A stretch of 64,000 bases of DNA from Straminergon stramineum (taxonomy: Eukaryota; Streptophyta; Bryopsida; Hypnales; Calliergonaceae), in contig OY987267.1 of NCBI GenBank assembly GCA_963920665.1, positions 24,986,001-25,050,000 on the forward strand, read 5' to 3'. Position numbers and translations under genes: made by a program. The notes under the pieces were generated by a model. That model made no database searches and was not told the DNA's origin. It saw only the letters and a program-made list of their open reading frames with translations. This document shows positions 45,951 through 59,341 of this stretch, one piece after another (position 1 is the first letter of the stretch; each line of letters begins with the position of its first letter).

Positions 45951-48900
45951 GATCATGGTTTACATGCATGATCAACTGTTACTTTTTGTTACTAGATATG
46001 TTGTGGTACAAGTAACTTACTTGCATGAAATAAATTTCAAAAATTCTAAAACACTTTTTGAACTTTTGATAATTTAATCAAACTCATCAATCAATTTTTT
46101 TAATAATACAAGGAAATCTTTCTCAAAGATTCTTGGTTAAAAGGAGTGAGAATTATTTTCAATTTTTCTGAAAACAATTTCAGAAAATTCAAAAAAGTTT
46201 GGACTGAAATAAAACTTGCTAGAAGCATAAAATATGACTTCAAATTTTTACCCTTCTAATAATTCACTCCAAAAACTACGAAAAAATTGAAAGACATAAT
46301 TAATGTTTACATATTTTTTTTAGGATTTTCTGGAGATTTTCAAAGTGATATATAAGAAATGTGAAATTTGGAGTCATACTTCAATCAATAATATTAATAT
46401 GTAGTCTTAATTTTTAAATCTTCATAAAAATTTACATATATAATAATCTTATTCTAGAAATAAGTTTGAATACATTACAAAAAGGATAAAAGAAATTTTG
46501 AATTTTGAATTTTATATTCATTAATTGTGTGTTACCTATAATGCACTATGTCCAAAAATTGTTGCAAAAATTTAATTTCTCATTAGCTACAACAATTTCT
46601 AATGTGCATGAATACTTATGTGAGCCATTGCAATTTCTACTTTTTATATTTATTTTTGTTTCAATTGGTTTGAAAATTCACTAATATTGTGTTCACTTGT
46701 TTAGTCATATCTTTATCAATCGTACTGATAGTCTGATACAGAATTAGAAAAAGATTAGTGTACATATAGCAAATTGTATCTTCCTAAGTTTTGACAATTT
46801 ATTTTGATGACGAGGTTATCAGATAATTGGTCCATTGAAGTAAATAATTTTTTGTCAAATGTTTCGTAATCTTAGAAATATAACTAGTAGCCAAACAAAT
46901 TGTCTAACTCAGTTGAAGTTGGATATCCAGATGTTTGACAAATTGGCACTACTTGCAAGGTTTGGGAATTAGCAGCTTAACTTCATAGGATTAATTGTGG
47001 CTAACTAATTATTTGACCAGGTTGCTGTGTGACGAGAATCACACGCTAGAGAAATTGGGAGCCAAAATTGAGTATCTTGGACACAATTTGTAGATTGTTG
47101 TGTGCTTGATTGTGTATGCGTAACTTAATTGTTTTTTGTTCAGGTTGAGTTGTGAATTGTGTAATTGCTTCCTGGATTGTATACATTGAAATTATGTGAT
47201 AAGCAACTGGAATGAATTATTGTACTAAATTTTGGTGTGTAAAATTTGGGCACCTTGCACTTCTTGTGTGACAAAGTGCTGGGTTTTGTCTGTGGATATA
47301 AGTTTAATGATTATAGAGTTAGCTCAACTCATAGACAAATTGTATGAAGCCAAAGATTAAGAGGGGATTCATTAACTTAGGATTTTTGAAATTATTATGA
47401 AATTTTGCATTAAGCAATTGTGAGATAATTGAGCTGTTGTTACGAACCATTTGTGAATAAGCCATTGACCAAATTTGGGCATAATTGAGTGATTTATACA
47501 CTGTCATAACTAGGTTAGTATGTATAGTAAGATCTCTTGTATACTGGGGTGTATGATTACCAAAGTTGATATACAAGTTATAGGGTTGAAGTGCATTCAT
47601 GAATCCATAGCATTATTAAATGGTTGGCCATTAAATTACACCAAAGAAATAAGAGTGAAAATATAGTTGGAATAGTATTTTCTGAGTTATATGTTTTTTT
47701 TGTGTAAATTTAACTTTAAATTAAAATACAAGTGACATTCGCCACAATGCGTTAGACTATTTGATCATTCCCTAGACATAAAGAATCCCTATACTATAGT
47801 CCTAGGTTTTTGTAGAATAGGTAGAAACTAGACTACAAATAGTCTTCATATTTCTAGCCTCAAATCATTTACTTCAATCTACTAATTTCTACAAAATTAA
47901 TAGTTTTTAGTGATACTAATTTTGTGTCCTTACTAATAGGATAAATCAATGTACATAGACATAAATAAATGTTCAATCACATTGAGCTAAGCATTGCAAG
48001 GTCTCAAAGGAATGCATTTTATTAGTCTTGAATGGATGCACTTTTCTTATCAAAATTTACTTGGTACTTCCAAAATACACTTCGTCGATAACATACACTT
48101 GAATGGTGTGGCCATGCAGATCTTCCAAAATAAATTTGATTAATTTTCAATAAATAAATTATTAGAAGTATTGTTTGGCATAAAGCATGTTTGTTTTAGT
48201 TCCTTACGAGATCTCTAAAACTAAGCTTCACCTACGTATTTTTCAAATATAATTTCATAAATTCTTATATTTAAAATTCAATAATTATAAATCCATTGCA
48301 ACAAATTTATTAAAAAAATTTCAATATTCAAGATATAATTGATTATTTCAAAAAATAAATTTCAAGTTTCAAATGATATTTACAAATATTGGTAATATAA
48401 GCTGTAAATATCATCTTAAAAATGTCATTCATAATTCAAAATTCACAACGATTGTTTAATTACAAATGAATACTAAATTATTTCTTGATGTCATTGTTTA
48501 TAGTACATTTTTACAAAATTTCAAATCTTGGAGATGAATCAAAGTGCTTAGGAATTAACAATAATTATACTTATATCCTTATAAAGTTATTTTTAAAATA
48601 TGATTTTATTTATTTTTATAAAATTTCAATATCATATATCCATAGCATTCTATTTCATACTTCTAGAAGAATATTACCTTATTTTTTTGAAATTATAGTC
48701 TATTATAATTTGAAAAAATGGTTGATGTTATGATTCTAATATATAATATAATGTTTGACTCCAAAAATACAAGTTTTTGTCGACAAGAACCTCTAGAAGG
48801 AGGCACTAGGTGTCAATCTAAGAACTATAAGTGAATTCAATGATAGGATATTTATTTGAAAATGGAGGAAAAAAATTGAAATTTATAACTTGTATCATAG

Positions 48901-51900
48901 GATACCCATAAAGAATATATTGTGTTTATAGGGAACATAGATTGTGGAATACGTGGTGTGTTACTTTTAAGTTTACAAAATTTTAGTGTGTTATGAAAAA
49001 AATTTAGAAAAGACACTAAATACATCAAGGGATTTGGCTTATGAGATACCTAACATTAATCTAAAATTGTTTCAAACCCTACCAATTCCAAATAATAATT
49101 CCTCCAACACCCCTAGATTTTAATTGTATTGGCATAATTGCACTAAATAGTAAATAGTGTAGAATTATGTAAATCTTTTATTCGTAAAGCATTCTTGTAA
49201 AATGACAAGGGATATGGGTGCAATGGTACACTATGTCCAAACTATGAACCCAAAGATCACTAACACAACAAACTTCAGAAACCTAAATAAGGTAGTCTAT
49301 TGCAAAAGCAAACATGATGTATGGATACATTTGGCTTTCTCCAATGCACCAATCGTGTACATTTAAGGAGGGAGTCGCTTCTATAGACTACTATGTTTGA
49401 ACTTCATAAATTTGTAACGAATTCCATAAAGGTTCAAAAAATATGAAACAACTTGGATACACTTTACAAGAGAACAATGTCAATTTGGACATTTTTGTCA
49501 ATTTTTTGTCAAGTTGGACATTTTTTTGTCAATTCAAGCATAGTTAGTCAACTCGGACTTGTTAATTCATATGATGTTTTCTTGTAGTATTGCATGCCAA
49601 TTCCATTATTCCTCTTTGTATTGAAATCTACTAAAAATTGTTTTGAGGGCATTAGCTTCCTTGAAAAAGGCAATGCATGTGACAATACTATGCAAAGACT
49701 AGCCAACTAAGTATTATAAAGTTGCACTAATCTCTATAAATAGGTCACCTTTTCTTAAATAAAATCACTAGGGCTACGTGTTCCAAACTTGTAATGAAGG
49801 CACTACTCTAAAATGGACAATGTATGCTTACTTTAATCTGATTAAATCTCTCCATGTGGCAAAAATGTTACCCCTCATAGTATTATAAATTTAGACTACT
49901 TCTAGAACCTCAAGTTGAAGCATTGGTCAAAACAAAGGTTGCATGCATTTTCTCCAAAGTGAGCTTCAACTTCAATCTTCCCTATGTAGTCGCCTTTGTG
50001 ACAAAAATCTTGAGTTGAATTTTGACACCCAAGAATGATAGTCGGAGTCTTCAAATTCTTGTGGTAGTAATCTTGATTTAGTTTTTTAGAATTCTAGTTG
50101 TAATCGAGATATCACTTTGTTGGAATTGATTTACTTGGCGCAACACAAGTACATCTCTCTTGACAAAAATCTCGCATTTTCTATATATTTGGTTGCAGAC
50201 TTGCAAGTCTTGTGGGAATTTCATTGTGATGGGTGTTTATCAATATGATGATTACTTAAGGGGTGTCTTCACCGTAAACTCTACCCCTTTCACCTCTCAA
50301 TCCAAATATGGAAGTAATTCCACAAGTAGAAGGTGCTTCACAAGGAAAGGATCCTCAAAAAAGATGACATTCAATTAAGTTCAAGGATTTATAGAAGTGA
50401 TTTTAATGCTTTTGGTGAGTAGTATTTCATTCAATTCAATTTCTCATTAGATTCTCTATATCCTACAAGCTAAAATGCTTAAATTTTTCTTTTCTGTGGT
50501 ATTTGTATGTTAATGCCATGTCAAAATCTAAAGTGATAGTTGAAAATTGGTATGTTTGTTATTTAAGCTATTAATATGGTTTTAAATGAAGGTTACTCCA
50601 CCGTAGTAAATGAACTTTATAGCAACTAGACTTTGGTGGTATTGTTGAAGAAATTGATCTCACACCTCACCAATTGAAATCTCTGTAAAGTTGAATCACT
50701 TGTCTATTGTTTACTTCAATTTTCATTTTTTTCAACATATATTGAAAGATTTCAATTGCAAGAAAATTTAAATAAATAGTTACAAAGAAATCAACTCCAA
50801 AATTTTCAAACATATCATGTTGGCATCAAAATAAAATTTTGACTCTTTTGTCATAGACTCTTATAGTTCTAGACTGAGGGGATTTTATTTAACAATGAAC
50901 ATTGACTTACGAAGTTGTAAAAATATCCAATTGGTTCATGTCCATCAATAGATTCAATAGTGTTGAAATATGAAGATGGAAGCACAACAATGTTATTGAC
51001 AAATGATGATGCAATTGCCTCCTAGAGGAAGAGATGCTATGAGATCGCATTGTAGAGGTTGTTAACTTATTGTTTCAAAAAAAGTAGTGGTTCATCACAA
51101 AAATTGTGGTGGAAGACCAAATCCTTTTTTTAGCATGTCATAAATACCTTTGTTTCTATATTTCTTACTAGAGCAAAGAACATGAGAATAAACATATATA
51201 GCTAGCTTTCATTCTTTTCCCAACTATTTCTTTTGTGAAATGAGCTCTTGCTTATAGGATTACCAAATCTCTATGTGGAAGATGAACCATCGCTAGAGCA
51301 TTGTACCATACAAGGCTCTCATTGTCAGTAGCATTAACAAGTAACAACATACTTGAAGGCATAGCACCAGTTGCTTATGAAGTTCATTTTCTTCTGCAAA
51401 AGACAAGTTCATAGTACCTATTGAGACTAGATTGGAGATTGAAGAAGGTCATAACTCCACTTATTTGGAAGCTTTCATAAAGTCATATTGTAGTATGGGA
51501 GCTCATGAAGTTAGTCTTGGTATTAATCTTAGTGTGACTATCCGTGATCATTTTTCTAGTAGTTGCAAAATTGGCATGGACATAGTGATTCCATTGAGTT
51601 GGCTTAAACAATGATGTTCATCCATACAATATTGGAATTTCAATGAATTTTTCATCCCTATTTGTCCATCAAATATAGCAATTGCATCCATCCGTACAAT
51701 AGTTTTTCATCCATCTAAGTAGATAATTTCATCCATCCAAAAAGAAAATTTTCATTCTTCCTTCATTACATTAAAACCAAGTTTTTCTATGAGTTTCCGG
51801 TGATTATTTTTTGAATGTCCTTTACAGTTTCCTCGTGAGTCTGACTTTTCCTAGTGTAAGAAAATCCCTGGTGTTCACTTTGGAACAACAGGGAACATTG

Positions 51901-52790
51901 GAAATTTTTCTCTATTCCCCCATTGGAAACCTTCATGAGTCCCTTGTGATATACAACAAGCTCATAACTAGTTCTTTAGATTGACCAACCTCAACCTCAT
52001 GGGATGAAGTACCTACTTCAATTTGTACGTTCTACAAATGGAATTTCCCTAGACCTCATAATGATTGTACCTGCATTGAAGTTGTGTGCTTTGCTTACAT
52101 GAATACAAATAGCAACAAGTGAACATAATTGCAGATTGTATGTAACCTAGAAACTTGACAAAAATCCCCTTCATGTAGAAGATCTTAATGAGTTTCAAGA
52201 AGCTCATCAAATATGGCAACTGGAGGAGTGTGCAATAGTGATGCTAAATTATAAATTGAAATCCTAGCTAGAAGCACTTGCAACCAACCTAAGCTTATGA
52301 GAACTAAATTTTCAATTGTGATCAAAACTTTTTTTATGAAGGGATGATCTTGTATCATTGTAGAGAGACCACAACTTCACAAGTTTGCTCTAATTAAAAC
52401 TTGAGTTATGATAGAGTTACAAAACAAAGTTGTGGATACGAATCGATTTCAACCAAGAGAACCTACTACAACTAAGAAAGAACTAGAACACAACTTCATG
52501 ACTCATGCCTCAGTCCATTCATGTTGGACTTCCCATCCTTTGGAGCTTCAAACACAAGTGTCCGACCAAGGAAACAATCACTGAACAAGAACCCAACAAT
52601 ATGCTTGGGCCGAAATTATAATTATGCTCTTGACAACTTGGTATGCCTACACTAGATTGGAGTTTTTTGAACTATTACATATTAGGCGCGTCATTCATCT
52701 TTTGTGCAATCTCTACAACCCCTAACAAGTATTCCCCCTCACAATAGTATACGTTATATATTGGAGGTCAATTTTGGCTAGACTGGATGT
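45951..52790. other. Long AT-rich intergenic stretch
   Basis: No gene is supported. A family A right-end remnant (GGAGATGAATCAAAGTGCTT then AGGAATTAA) ends near 48557. CATCCATC-rich sequence at 51650-51760 resembles the minisatellite at 28883. A frame at 51432-51614 (EAFIKSYCSMGAHEVSLG) is coding-like but unassigned. The rest shows nothing I can interpret. Confidence 0.4.
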
Positions 52791-52796
52791 TTATTT

Positions 52797-53115
52797 GTTT
52801 TGTTTGTTTATTATGTTGAGATCTCATAGATTGTGCGTCTCAACCATCCTTTGATCACGTTTTTGGTATTGTAAGAAAGGCCTTGGAGAGGAGGGGTGCA
52901 CAAGCTTTGTTTTGTGGCATTTGGACCTATGGTGTGAAAGTTATGGATTTTTGAGTTATTCCTGGATCTTAAATTATACTAAATTATGGATTTTTTCGAT
53001 TGTGCAACTCATGGTCAAGTTCTTGGTACCATTAGAAAGTTCTTTGTGAGGAAGGGTGCATGGGCTTTGTTTCATGGCGTTTGGACATATGGTGTGAAAG
53101 ATATTGAAGTTTAAA
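52797..53115. repeat. Dispersed repeat E, two partial copies in tandem
   Basis: GAGGGGTGCACAAGCTTTG at 52891 and GAAGGGTGCATGGGCTTTG at 53051 are 160 bp apart. Each is followed by TGGC(A/G)TTTGGAC.TATGGTGTGAAAG. They match the core of copies at 19778 and 28574. A B1 element follows at 53131. Confidence 0.65.
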
Positions 53116-53130
53116 GGTTTTTTTAATCAA

Positions 53131-54073
53131 CCCTTGAATGTATTTGACTATGTTTTCACCAAAAACACTCCCAAACTGCCATTTCTAGTACAAGTACTAA
53201 ATTTTAGAAAAAAAATTTGGATACATAGAACTGTAGGGACGGTAGGATCTTGTAGAACATTGGTTTGAGAAAATATGGAAAAAAATTCTGAAATTTCCAC
53301 CATGTAGATTGCAAGATATTAGCGTTTGAATCAACAAAAATCAATTTTTGGGCCCTGCCAAAAAAACGGGCAGTTGCACTTTACAAGTTTACATTTGTAT
53401 GAAAAAAAATTCCAAAATGGTGGTGCTTCCTTGGATTCATTTTTCAAGGCAAGTTGGCTACGTGCTTGAAAATTTTCGAATCATTTGGAATTGTACAACA
53501 TATAGGAAAAAAATAGTAAGTAGAAAGAAGTAGAGAATGATTCAAATTACTAAATTGTTAAGAATTTAGTTATGTAATTGAAAAGGGCCAATCCCAATAG
53601 TGCTAATGTTGTAATAAACAATCTACATCCTATGATTTGATTCTTTTCCAAAAATATTGAAAATTGAGTGAAATAAAGGACTTCGAAGTTTATTTTAGAG
53701 TAGAAATTCTACAAGTGCCTGCAAACTAAAATTCCTCATAACTTTCATCTCATGAATCAAAGTGGAATGATTCAAAGCATTCCACATACATATAAATCTA
53801 GGAAACCAATTTCAAATTTTCATTTCTTAAAAAAGTGATTTTTTAAGAATTTTTTGGAGGCTACCTGGGCTGCCCACTAAGCAATGAAAATGACATATCA
53901 TACAATAACTTTTGTACCATTTAAGAAAAAGTTATGAAAATTTTGGGTCCTCAAAGCTACTCCTTGAGCACATGCTATGTGAAAATTTCAAAGAAAAAGA
54001 ATAAAAACTCCTTGTGTAGTGAGCTGCCCAAAATCGCTATGTTGCCAAAAAATATAGTTTAGGCATTTAGGGG
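53131..54073 (+). mobile_element. TTAA-class element, family B1
   Basis: It begins CCCTTGAATGTATTTGACTA after TCAA (53127-53130) and ends AGGCATTTAGGGG before TTAA (54074-54077). It is collinear with 44840-45762 throughout its 943 bp. It carries the 61-codon frame (53348-53533) whose last 11 residues, TYRKKIVSRKK, equal those of the copy at 45050. It forms an inverted pair with 54128-54870. Confidence 0.85.
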
Positions 54074-54127
54074 TTAACTACGTGGTTAGAAAGTATTGCA
54101 TGATATGTAGTTTCTTTCTCAACCTAA

Positions 54128-54870
54128 GTAGTCCAGGCAAATCAGAAAAAAAATCTCATTTATCATAAACATGAATTCAAAATTGGTTTTGTAGATTTAC
54201 ACATATATGGAAAGCTTTGAATCATTTCATTTTGATTATTAAGATGAAAATTATGAGGAATTTTAGCTTGGGGGCAATTATGGATCCTCTACTCTAAAAT
54301 AAACTATGAAGTCCATTATTTCACTCAATTTTCAATATTTTTGGAAAAGAATCAAATCATAGGATATAGATTGTTTATTATAACATTACCATCATTGTGA
54401 TTGGCATTTTTCAATTCCATAACTAAATTCTTAACAATTTAGTAATTTGAATCATTCTCTAGTTCTTTTTTCTTACTATTTTTTTCCTATATGTTGTACA
54501 AATTCCAAATGATTTCAAAAAATGTAATTTTCAAGCATGTAACAAACTTGTCTTGAAGAATGAATACAAAGAAGTACCACCATTCGGGGCAATTTTTTAT
54601 ACAAATGTGACCTTGTGAAGTCCAGCTCCTTTGTTTTTGGTAGGGCCCAAAAAATGATTTTTGTCGATTCAAATACTAATATCTTGCAATCTACACGGTG
54701 GAAATTTCTAAACTTTTTTCCACATCTTTTCAAACTAGTTTACTACAAGATCATATGGTTATATGTGTCCAAAAATGTTTGTTTGTTTTTCTAAAATTTG
54801 GTACTTGTACTAGAAATGATTGGTTTTTGGAGCGTTTTTTGGTGAAAACATAGTCAAGGAACTTTAGGAG
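54128..54870 (-). mobile_element. Family B1 copy, reverse, 5' part truncated
   Basis: It is the reverse complement of 53131-53870, ending GTCAAGGAACTTTAGGAG at 54870. The CTAA at 54124-54127 and ATAA at 54871-54874 may be a mutated target duplication. The sequence to the right continues as the middle of a family C element, so this copy probably inserted into one. The open frame conserved in other B1 copies is frameshifted here. Confidence 0.7.
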
Positions 54871-54874
54871 ATAA

Positions 54875-55165
54875 CCATGTATTTTTTTTGGTGACTAAAT
54901 TTTTAGTTTCAGCATGTGAAAAAAGGATTGAAAGACTTCAAATCACTTTCACATTTTTAACACCTTCGTGCTCAAACATTATAATCTTTCAATCCATGAG
55001 TGATATTGTAGTGTCTTCTCTTCCCATGTGATCCTTAACATGTCTAATTTGAATTTGTATGGTTACAATTTCAAAAGAATCAATAAAACTTATTGAAATG
55101 TTAGCTTTTTGTTCAATTTAGAGCAAATTCCAAGAAGCTCAAAACAGGCCTTGGACATTTAGTTG
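54875..55165 (-). mobile_element. Family C fragment (copy 3)
   Basis: It matches the right half of 21141-21791, including AACATTATAATCTTTCAATC and CAAATTCCAAGAAGCTC. It ends GGCCTTGGACATTTAGTTG before TTAA (55166-55169). Its left half appears to be cut off by the B1 copy at 54128-54870, with about 45 bp of possible C sequence left of that copy. Confidence 0.7.
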
Positions 55166-55169
55166 TTAA

Positions 55170-56340
55170 AGGTTAATCTTGATATTTGCCACATGGTAGC
55201 ACTTTGGGAGAAAAGGGGCATGGATAGCAGCCAAGGCACAAAGACATGGCATTAGCATTTGAGAATTTTTGTGAGTTTTATTGGCTATTTTCTTTCAATT
55301 CCCAAATTGAACCAGTTTTTCAAGTACAAAGTCTGGTTATTTTCACAATTTCCCCTTCATAATCAATTTTTTTTTCCATTGGTTATTAGCTGATATTTTG
55401 GAATTGCAATCAGGTTTGTTTTTTTACCAATTCCACCAGCTAACTTTGAACTAGCTGCCGGTTCTTCTGGCCGGACATTGCATGGCATAAGTTATCGTCC
55501 TGTTGGTGGGAGCGGGGAAAATGCAGCCATTTGCAGGGACTAAGTTCGGTTGACTGATGACGGAGGAAGGGCCCAGTGGGAGAGGGGGCTGGGGACATGA
55601 TTGGGGGATGTCAGATGGTCATCAGGGCAGTTTTGCACTCTGGAGGGGGTACCCCCCCAAATCACCACTTTTGCTACCTTGTCCTGTTACTAGCTATTAT
55701 TATTAGATGGGTCAACTTTTGCATATCATTTCAATTTTTAATGCATAGAGGTTTTAAAATGATTTCTTCCACATTGATTTTGGAGATGTAGATAAAGTGA
55801 TGATGGTGGGTTTGGGTCAGAGGTGACCAACAAATTGGGGTACTGAGACATGGAGACGAGATGGAGAATGGTTGTAAAGATATTGAGCATGCCCTAGATG
55901 TTGGATGTACTCTTCTCTCAATAAAAGCATATTGTCCATCACATATTGCCTTTCAAATCTCATAGGTGTTGTATTAGGTCATCCTGGAGTTGCAAGTGAT
56001 TGTTTGGTTGTTGAATTTCACTCACTCTTGGCTTGCAAATTGCTCGAAGGATAAGAGGCAGGCTTCTTCTTGTTATTCAACAATAATGCTTGTCAATTCC
56101 AAGTTTCCAACGAAAAGTCATAATTCAAATCACATTCTGGTTCTTCACATTGATCCTCAATTATCATGTTGTACATGATGGTGCAAGCCATCTATATCAT
56201 TTTCACAGTGGATTCACTCCCCAAATTTCAAACACTAGAAAAAAAACCTTATTGAAGTCAACACAATCTACTTGATGTTTTTCTTTTCCTGAAACAAAAA
56301 ATGTCAAATCCAAAGCAAAATTTGCAAGTAAGCTCACATA
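55170..56340. other. Spacer with dispersed repeat F, copy 2
   Basis: At 55640-55810 the sequence repeats the segments of 9950-10260 (C-run, TTTTGCTACC, TTGATTTTGGAGATGTAG). The block 55440-55640 is GC-rich. Open frames are short. No gene is assigned. Confidence 0.4.
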
Positions 56341-56344
56341 TTAA

Positions 56345-59007
56345 TCCTTGAGCGCCCGAGCACCCCAAATATGGCCTCTCAAAAATGAAAGGTTGCTATG
56401 TTTGACTATTATAATCTTTTCAACGGTATGGTGAAATCATTTGTCCTTTCCCCCACAATTCCGGGCACAACTCCACTACCGATATGTATGGTCAATTTAT
56501 GTGGATCTTGTTTTGGGTGACAATTTGATTAGAATGAGTTGAGAAGGGTTTGGATTTTGGAAAACATGCTCTGGGAGCTAAGAGTTTAATATATGAATAT
56601 TCATTGGAGACAAACGTGGAACTAACAAAAGGAACCCTTTTTTCAACACATAAATTTATTGCTATGGGATGGGCAATAGGTTTTTGGCCTTACCACATTT
56701 CCCAACTTGTGGTTACAAACCACGCATGGCTTCTAGAGATTGGTAAAAATTAAATAACAAGCTTTCTTATCCCAAGCTAAAATACTATATTCTTTTTGCC
56801 TCTATTACATCTAATTCACTATCAAAGCTTTGCACAATTGAGTTCAAAATTGTAAATGTGTCATTAGTTGATGTAGATCACATATTTTGTACTTGTCAAT
56901 ATAAATGACAAACATGTTTATGATGCTTGTGTCCATGAGGAAAAAAAAATATTGGTGCCACCACTTCTAGGACTAGGTTTGACATGAGTAAGAAGCCCGC
57001 AATTGGTTTGCTATATCTACAACTTACATGTAAATAGTGTACTCTGGGTGCACTGGTAAAGTTTGAAAGTTATCTCAAACTAAACCATTTCACTATGGAA
57101 ACAATGTCATTAGAAATTGGCATGGAAATAGTTGACACATGCATTGAAATGATAAAAAATAATTTTTTGTCTTTCCATAAAATGACATTAATTTTTCATA
57201 ACTCATGCATGTGCCAATCCAAAGTCCCTTGAGGATTTTTGTTGAATTCTTTTGTATTTTTCAATGCTTCGGGAAGGCCTACAGATTGCATGGTCTCCAC
57301 TACACATGTACCTTCCTACAATAAATCTTTGAATAGGGCTATGCTTGAGAAAATATTGTCTAGCAATTATGTGATCTATTCCTTCATTTGGTCCCAACTA
57401 ATGCAATACCATGTTATGTGCCATACAACCTTGCCTCCCTACAATACACACATTTGCTACCAACATGCTTCTTCATTGACCATAAGATCCTTTCCTCAAT
57501 AAACCTTGAAATTCAAGACATACTTAGAATTTGAATTTGCAAAGTACTACGTTTTCAAGCTCCACTCCTGGGGCTTTGGGGGCATATATTGCCTTGTTGG
57601 GCAATTGATGTGCCCCTATAGTAAATTATCATTTTGTCAATGGTTACAATTTTTTCAACTTTCTATACTTTCACAAATGGCATTGATGAGCTGCAAGACT
57701 CGATCCATTTTGCCATATTTCGGTATCATTTTATCCCTCTCATATGTTGGTGGGTACATCACATGCAAACATCTAATCAAAATTTGGAAACAATTATGGG
57801 ACATGAGGTCCAAGATAGTTGAATAATGGAAAACCGAACCTTTTAGTTTATGCCAATAAGTTTCAATCACATTTGCTTGTCGCTTCATGGCCATTTACAA
57901 AATTATAGTGAGAAATGTCTTTAATTCCTTCACTAAAAAAGGCTCCTATAATGGTCCCCATAAGTCTTGTTTTTTGTGTTCACCATTGTGGTGTATTCAT
58001 TTGTCTCTTCCACAATGGCCTATAAAACTTAAATAGGCCAAAAAAGATCAATAAATTTGCAAATGTTGGAAAATAGCTATAAGTTCAATAGACTCACAAA
58101 TTTAGGATACAAAGATATCTTTGAAGATGCAAAAAAATTCCAATTGACTTGAATATTTTTGTAAACTCAAAATGTATCATTAAAAATGTTGCATAAAATT
58201 TATTTTTTGGACTTTGATGTCCACTTTTATGAAATGTTGTATTCACAGAATAGTAAAAAATGGTGCAATTCCATATATACAATCACTTTGTCAAGGCGTA
58301 GAATGTGGAAGAGAGCTCCAAATTACTTCTTTTTTTTCATTGCATAAATATGTTAGTTGTAAGAGTAGCCATGCATTTGCCATTGCATTACACATTAGTA
58401 AATAGAATGTCAATAGTAAATTGTTTCTATGGAATTGGATTTTAGAAAATACTATAGATACACTTAATTCATACAAGTGTGTATTGATTATATGTGAGAA
58501 TAGTAACCTCATGGTACTTAAAAGTGACCTTCATTCTTCAAGTGTGGCAACCACTTCCTTTTACTTGCACTTCATTCCTTCGAAAATGACATTGGTTCTC
58601 TATAGGACATTTGGGCACTAAATAGATTTTAGGATAGAAGTGGTTAATAAGTAAGAAAATGTACAATGATTGCAAGCTATACTAATCATTCTTTAGAAGT
58701 ACTACAACCTTAACTTGTGTATGCACTCGTGTCTTGGGTATTTGGGTGTAACTCTATGAAATTGCATGTTTGTCGATGAATTATACTATATTTGATCCAA
58801 AATACAAATCCATCGGCATGTTCCATATAATGAACTACAAAATACATCTAACAATGTTGATTTTTTCCTAAAATATTAGACAATTTTCATAGATCCGTGG
58901 CACAACTTTTCTTAGACTATATTAATAGAAATACAATTGTTTCTCTTGTCAAATATGGATATCCATACATTTTGAAGACTTTGTTGGTTATCCATTTCTT
59001 TTAGGGG
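56345..59007 (-). mobile_element. piggyBac-type transposon relic, about 2.66 kb
   Basis: TTAA lies at 56341-56344 and 59008-59011. The left end reads TCCTTGAGCGCCCGAGCACC and the right end TTTCTTTTAGGGG, that is CCCCTAAAAG read inward. Between them lies a wrecked piggyBac transposase on the minus strand (56880-58055). TTAA duplication with C-run ends is the piggyBac hallmark. The left end closely resembles family A ends (CCCCTGAGCGCTCCGAC at the right of 17335-17904, reversed), linking the relic to those non-autonomous copies. The pairing of these two ends with each other is inferred from position and the TTAA sites. Confidence 0.75.
56880..58055 (-). pseudogene. piggyBac-like transposase pseudogene (DDE_Tnp_1_7 family)
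   Basis: Once a cut-and-paste transposase acting at TTAA sites. Reading the minus strand from 58055 down, across shifting frames, I see in family order: AIVEETNEY (58020), VKELKTFLTII (57933), VIETYW (about 57870), LMSHNCFQILIRCLH (57804), DKMIPKYGKMDRVLQLI (57743), VTIDKMIIYYRG (57647), RQYMPPKPQEW (57594), VLNFKVY.GK (57520), LLDNIFSS..LFKDLL.EGT (57366), NVILWKDKK (57190), VDIANQLRASYS (57020) and FFFLMDTSIINMFVIY (about 56950). These match the piggyBac core, including the three catalytic Asp positions (codons at 57636-57638, 57358-57360 and 57015-57017). At least six stops and several frameshifts make it non-functional. The longest surviving frame is 79 codons (57655-57894). About 390 codons are represented. 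Confidence 0.9.
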
Positions 59008-59341
59008 TTAAAGTATAACAAAACAATCACAAAACATTGAGGGATGAAGAAATATTTTTGCATCTATTCTTTTTATCTTTCATCCATGGACATGGATATA
59101 AATGGTTTCAATGAGGATTACCATCTACGTACACAATCCAAGATAATTAAAATAAAAATCCATGTAAGATAGTTTCTTGTTAACCTCTAAATAATCAAGG
59201 TCTCTTTTTAGCTTTTATATTTTTTTCATAACTACACAAAGAGCAAAACTTTTGATAAGATTTTTCAAGTTTTCTTATAATTGTAACTATATGAATTCAA
59301 ATTAGACATATTGTACATCACATAGGAAAAGAAAAGATAAC

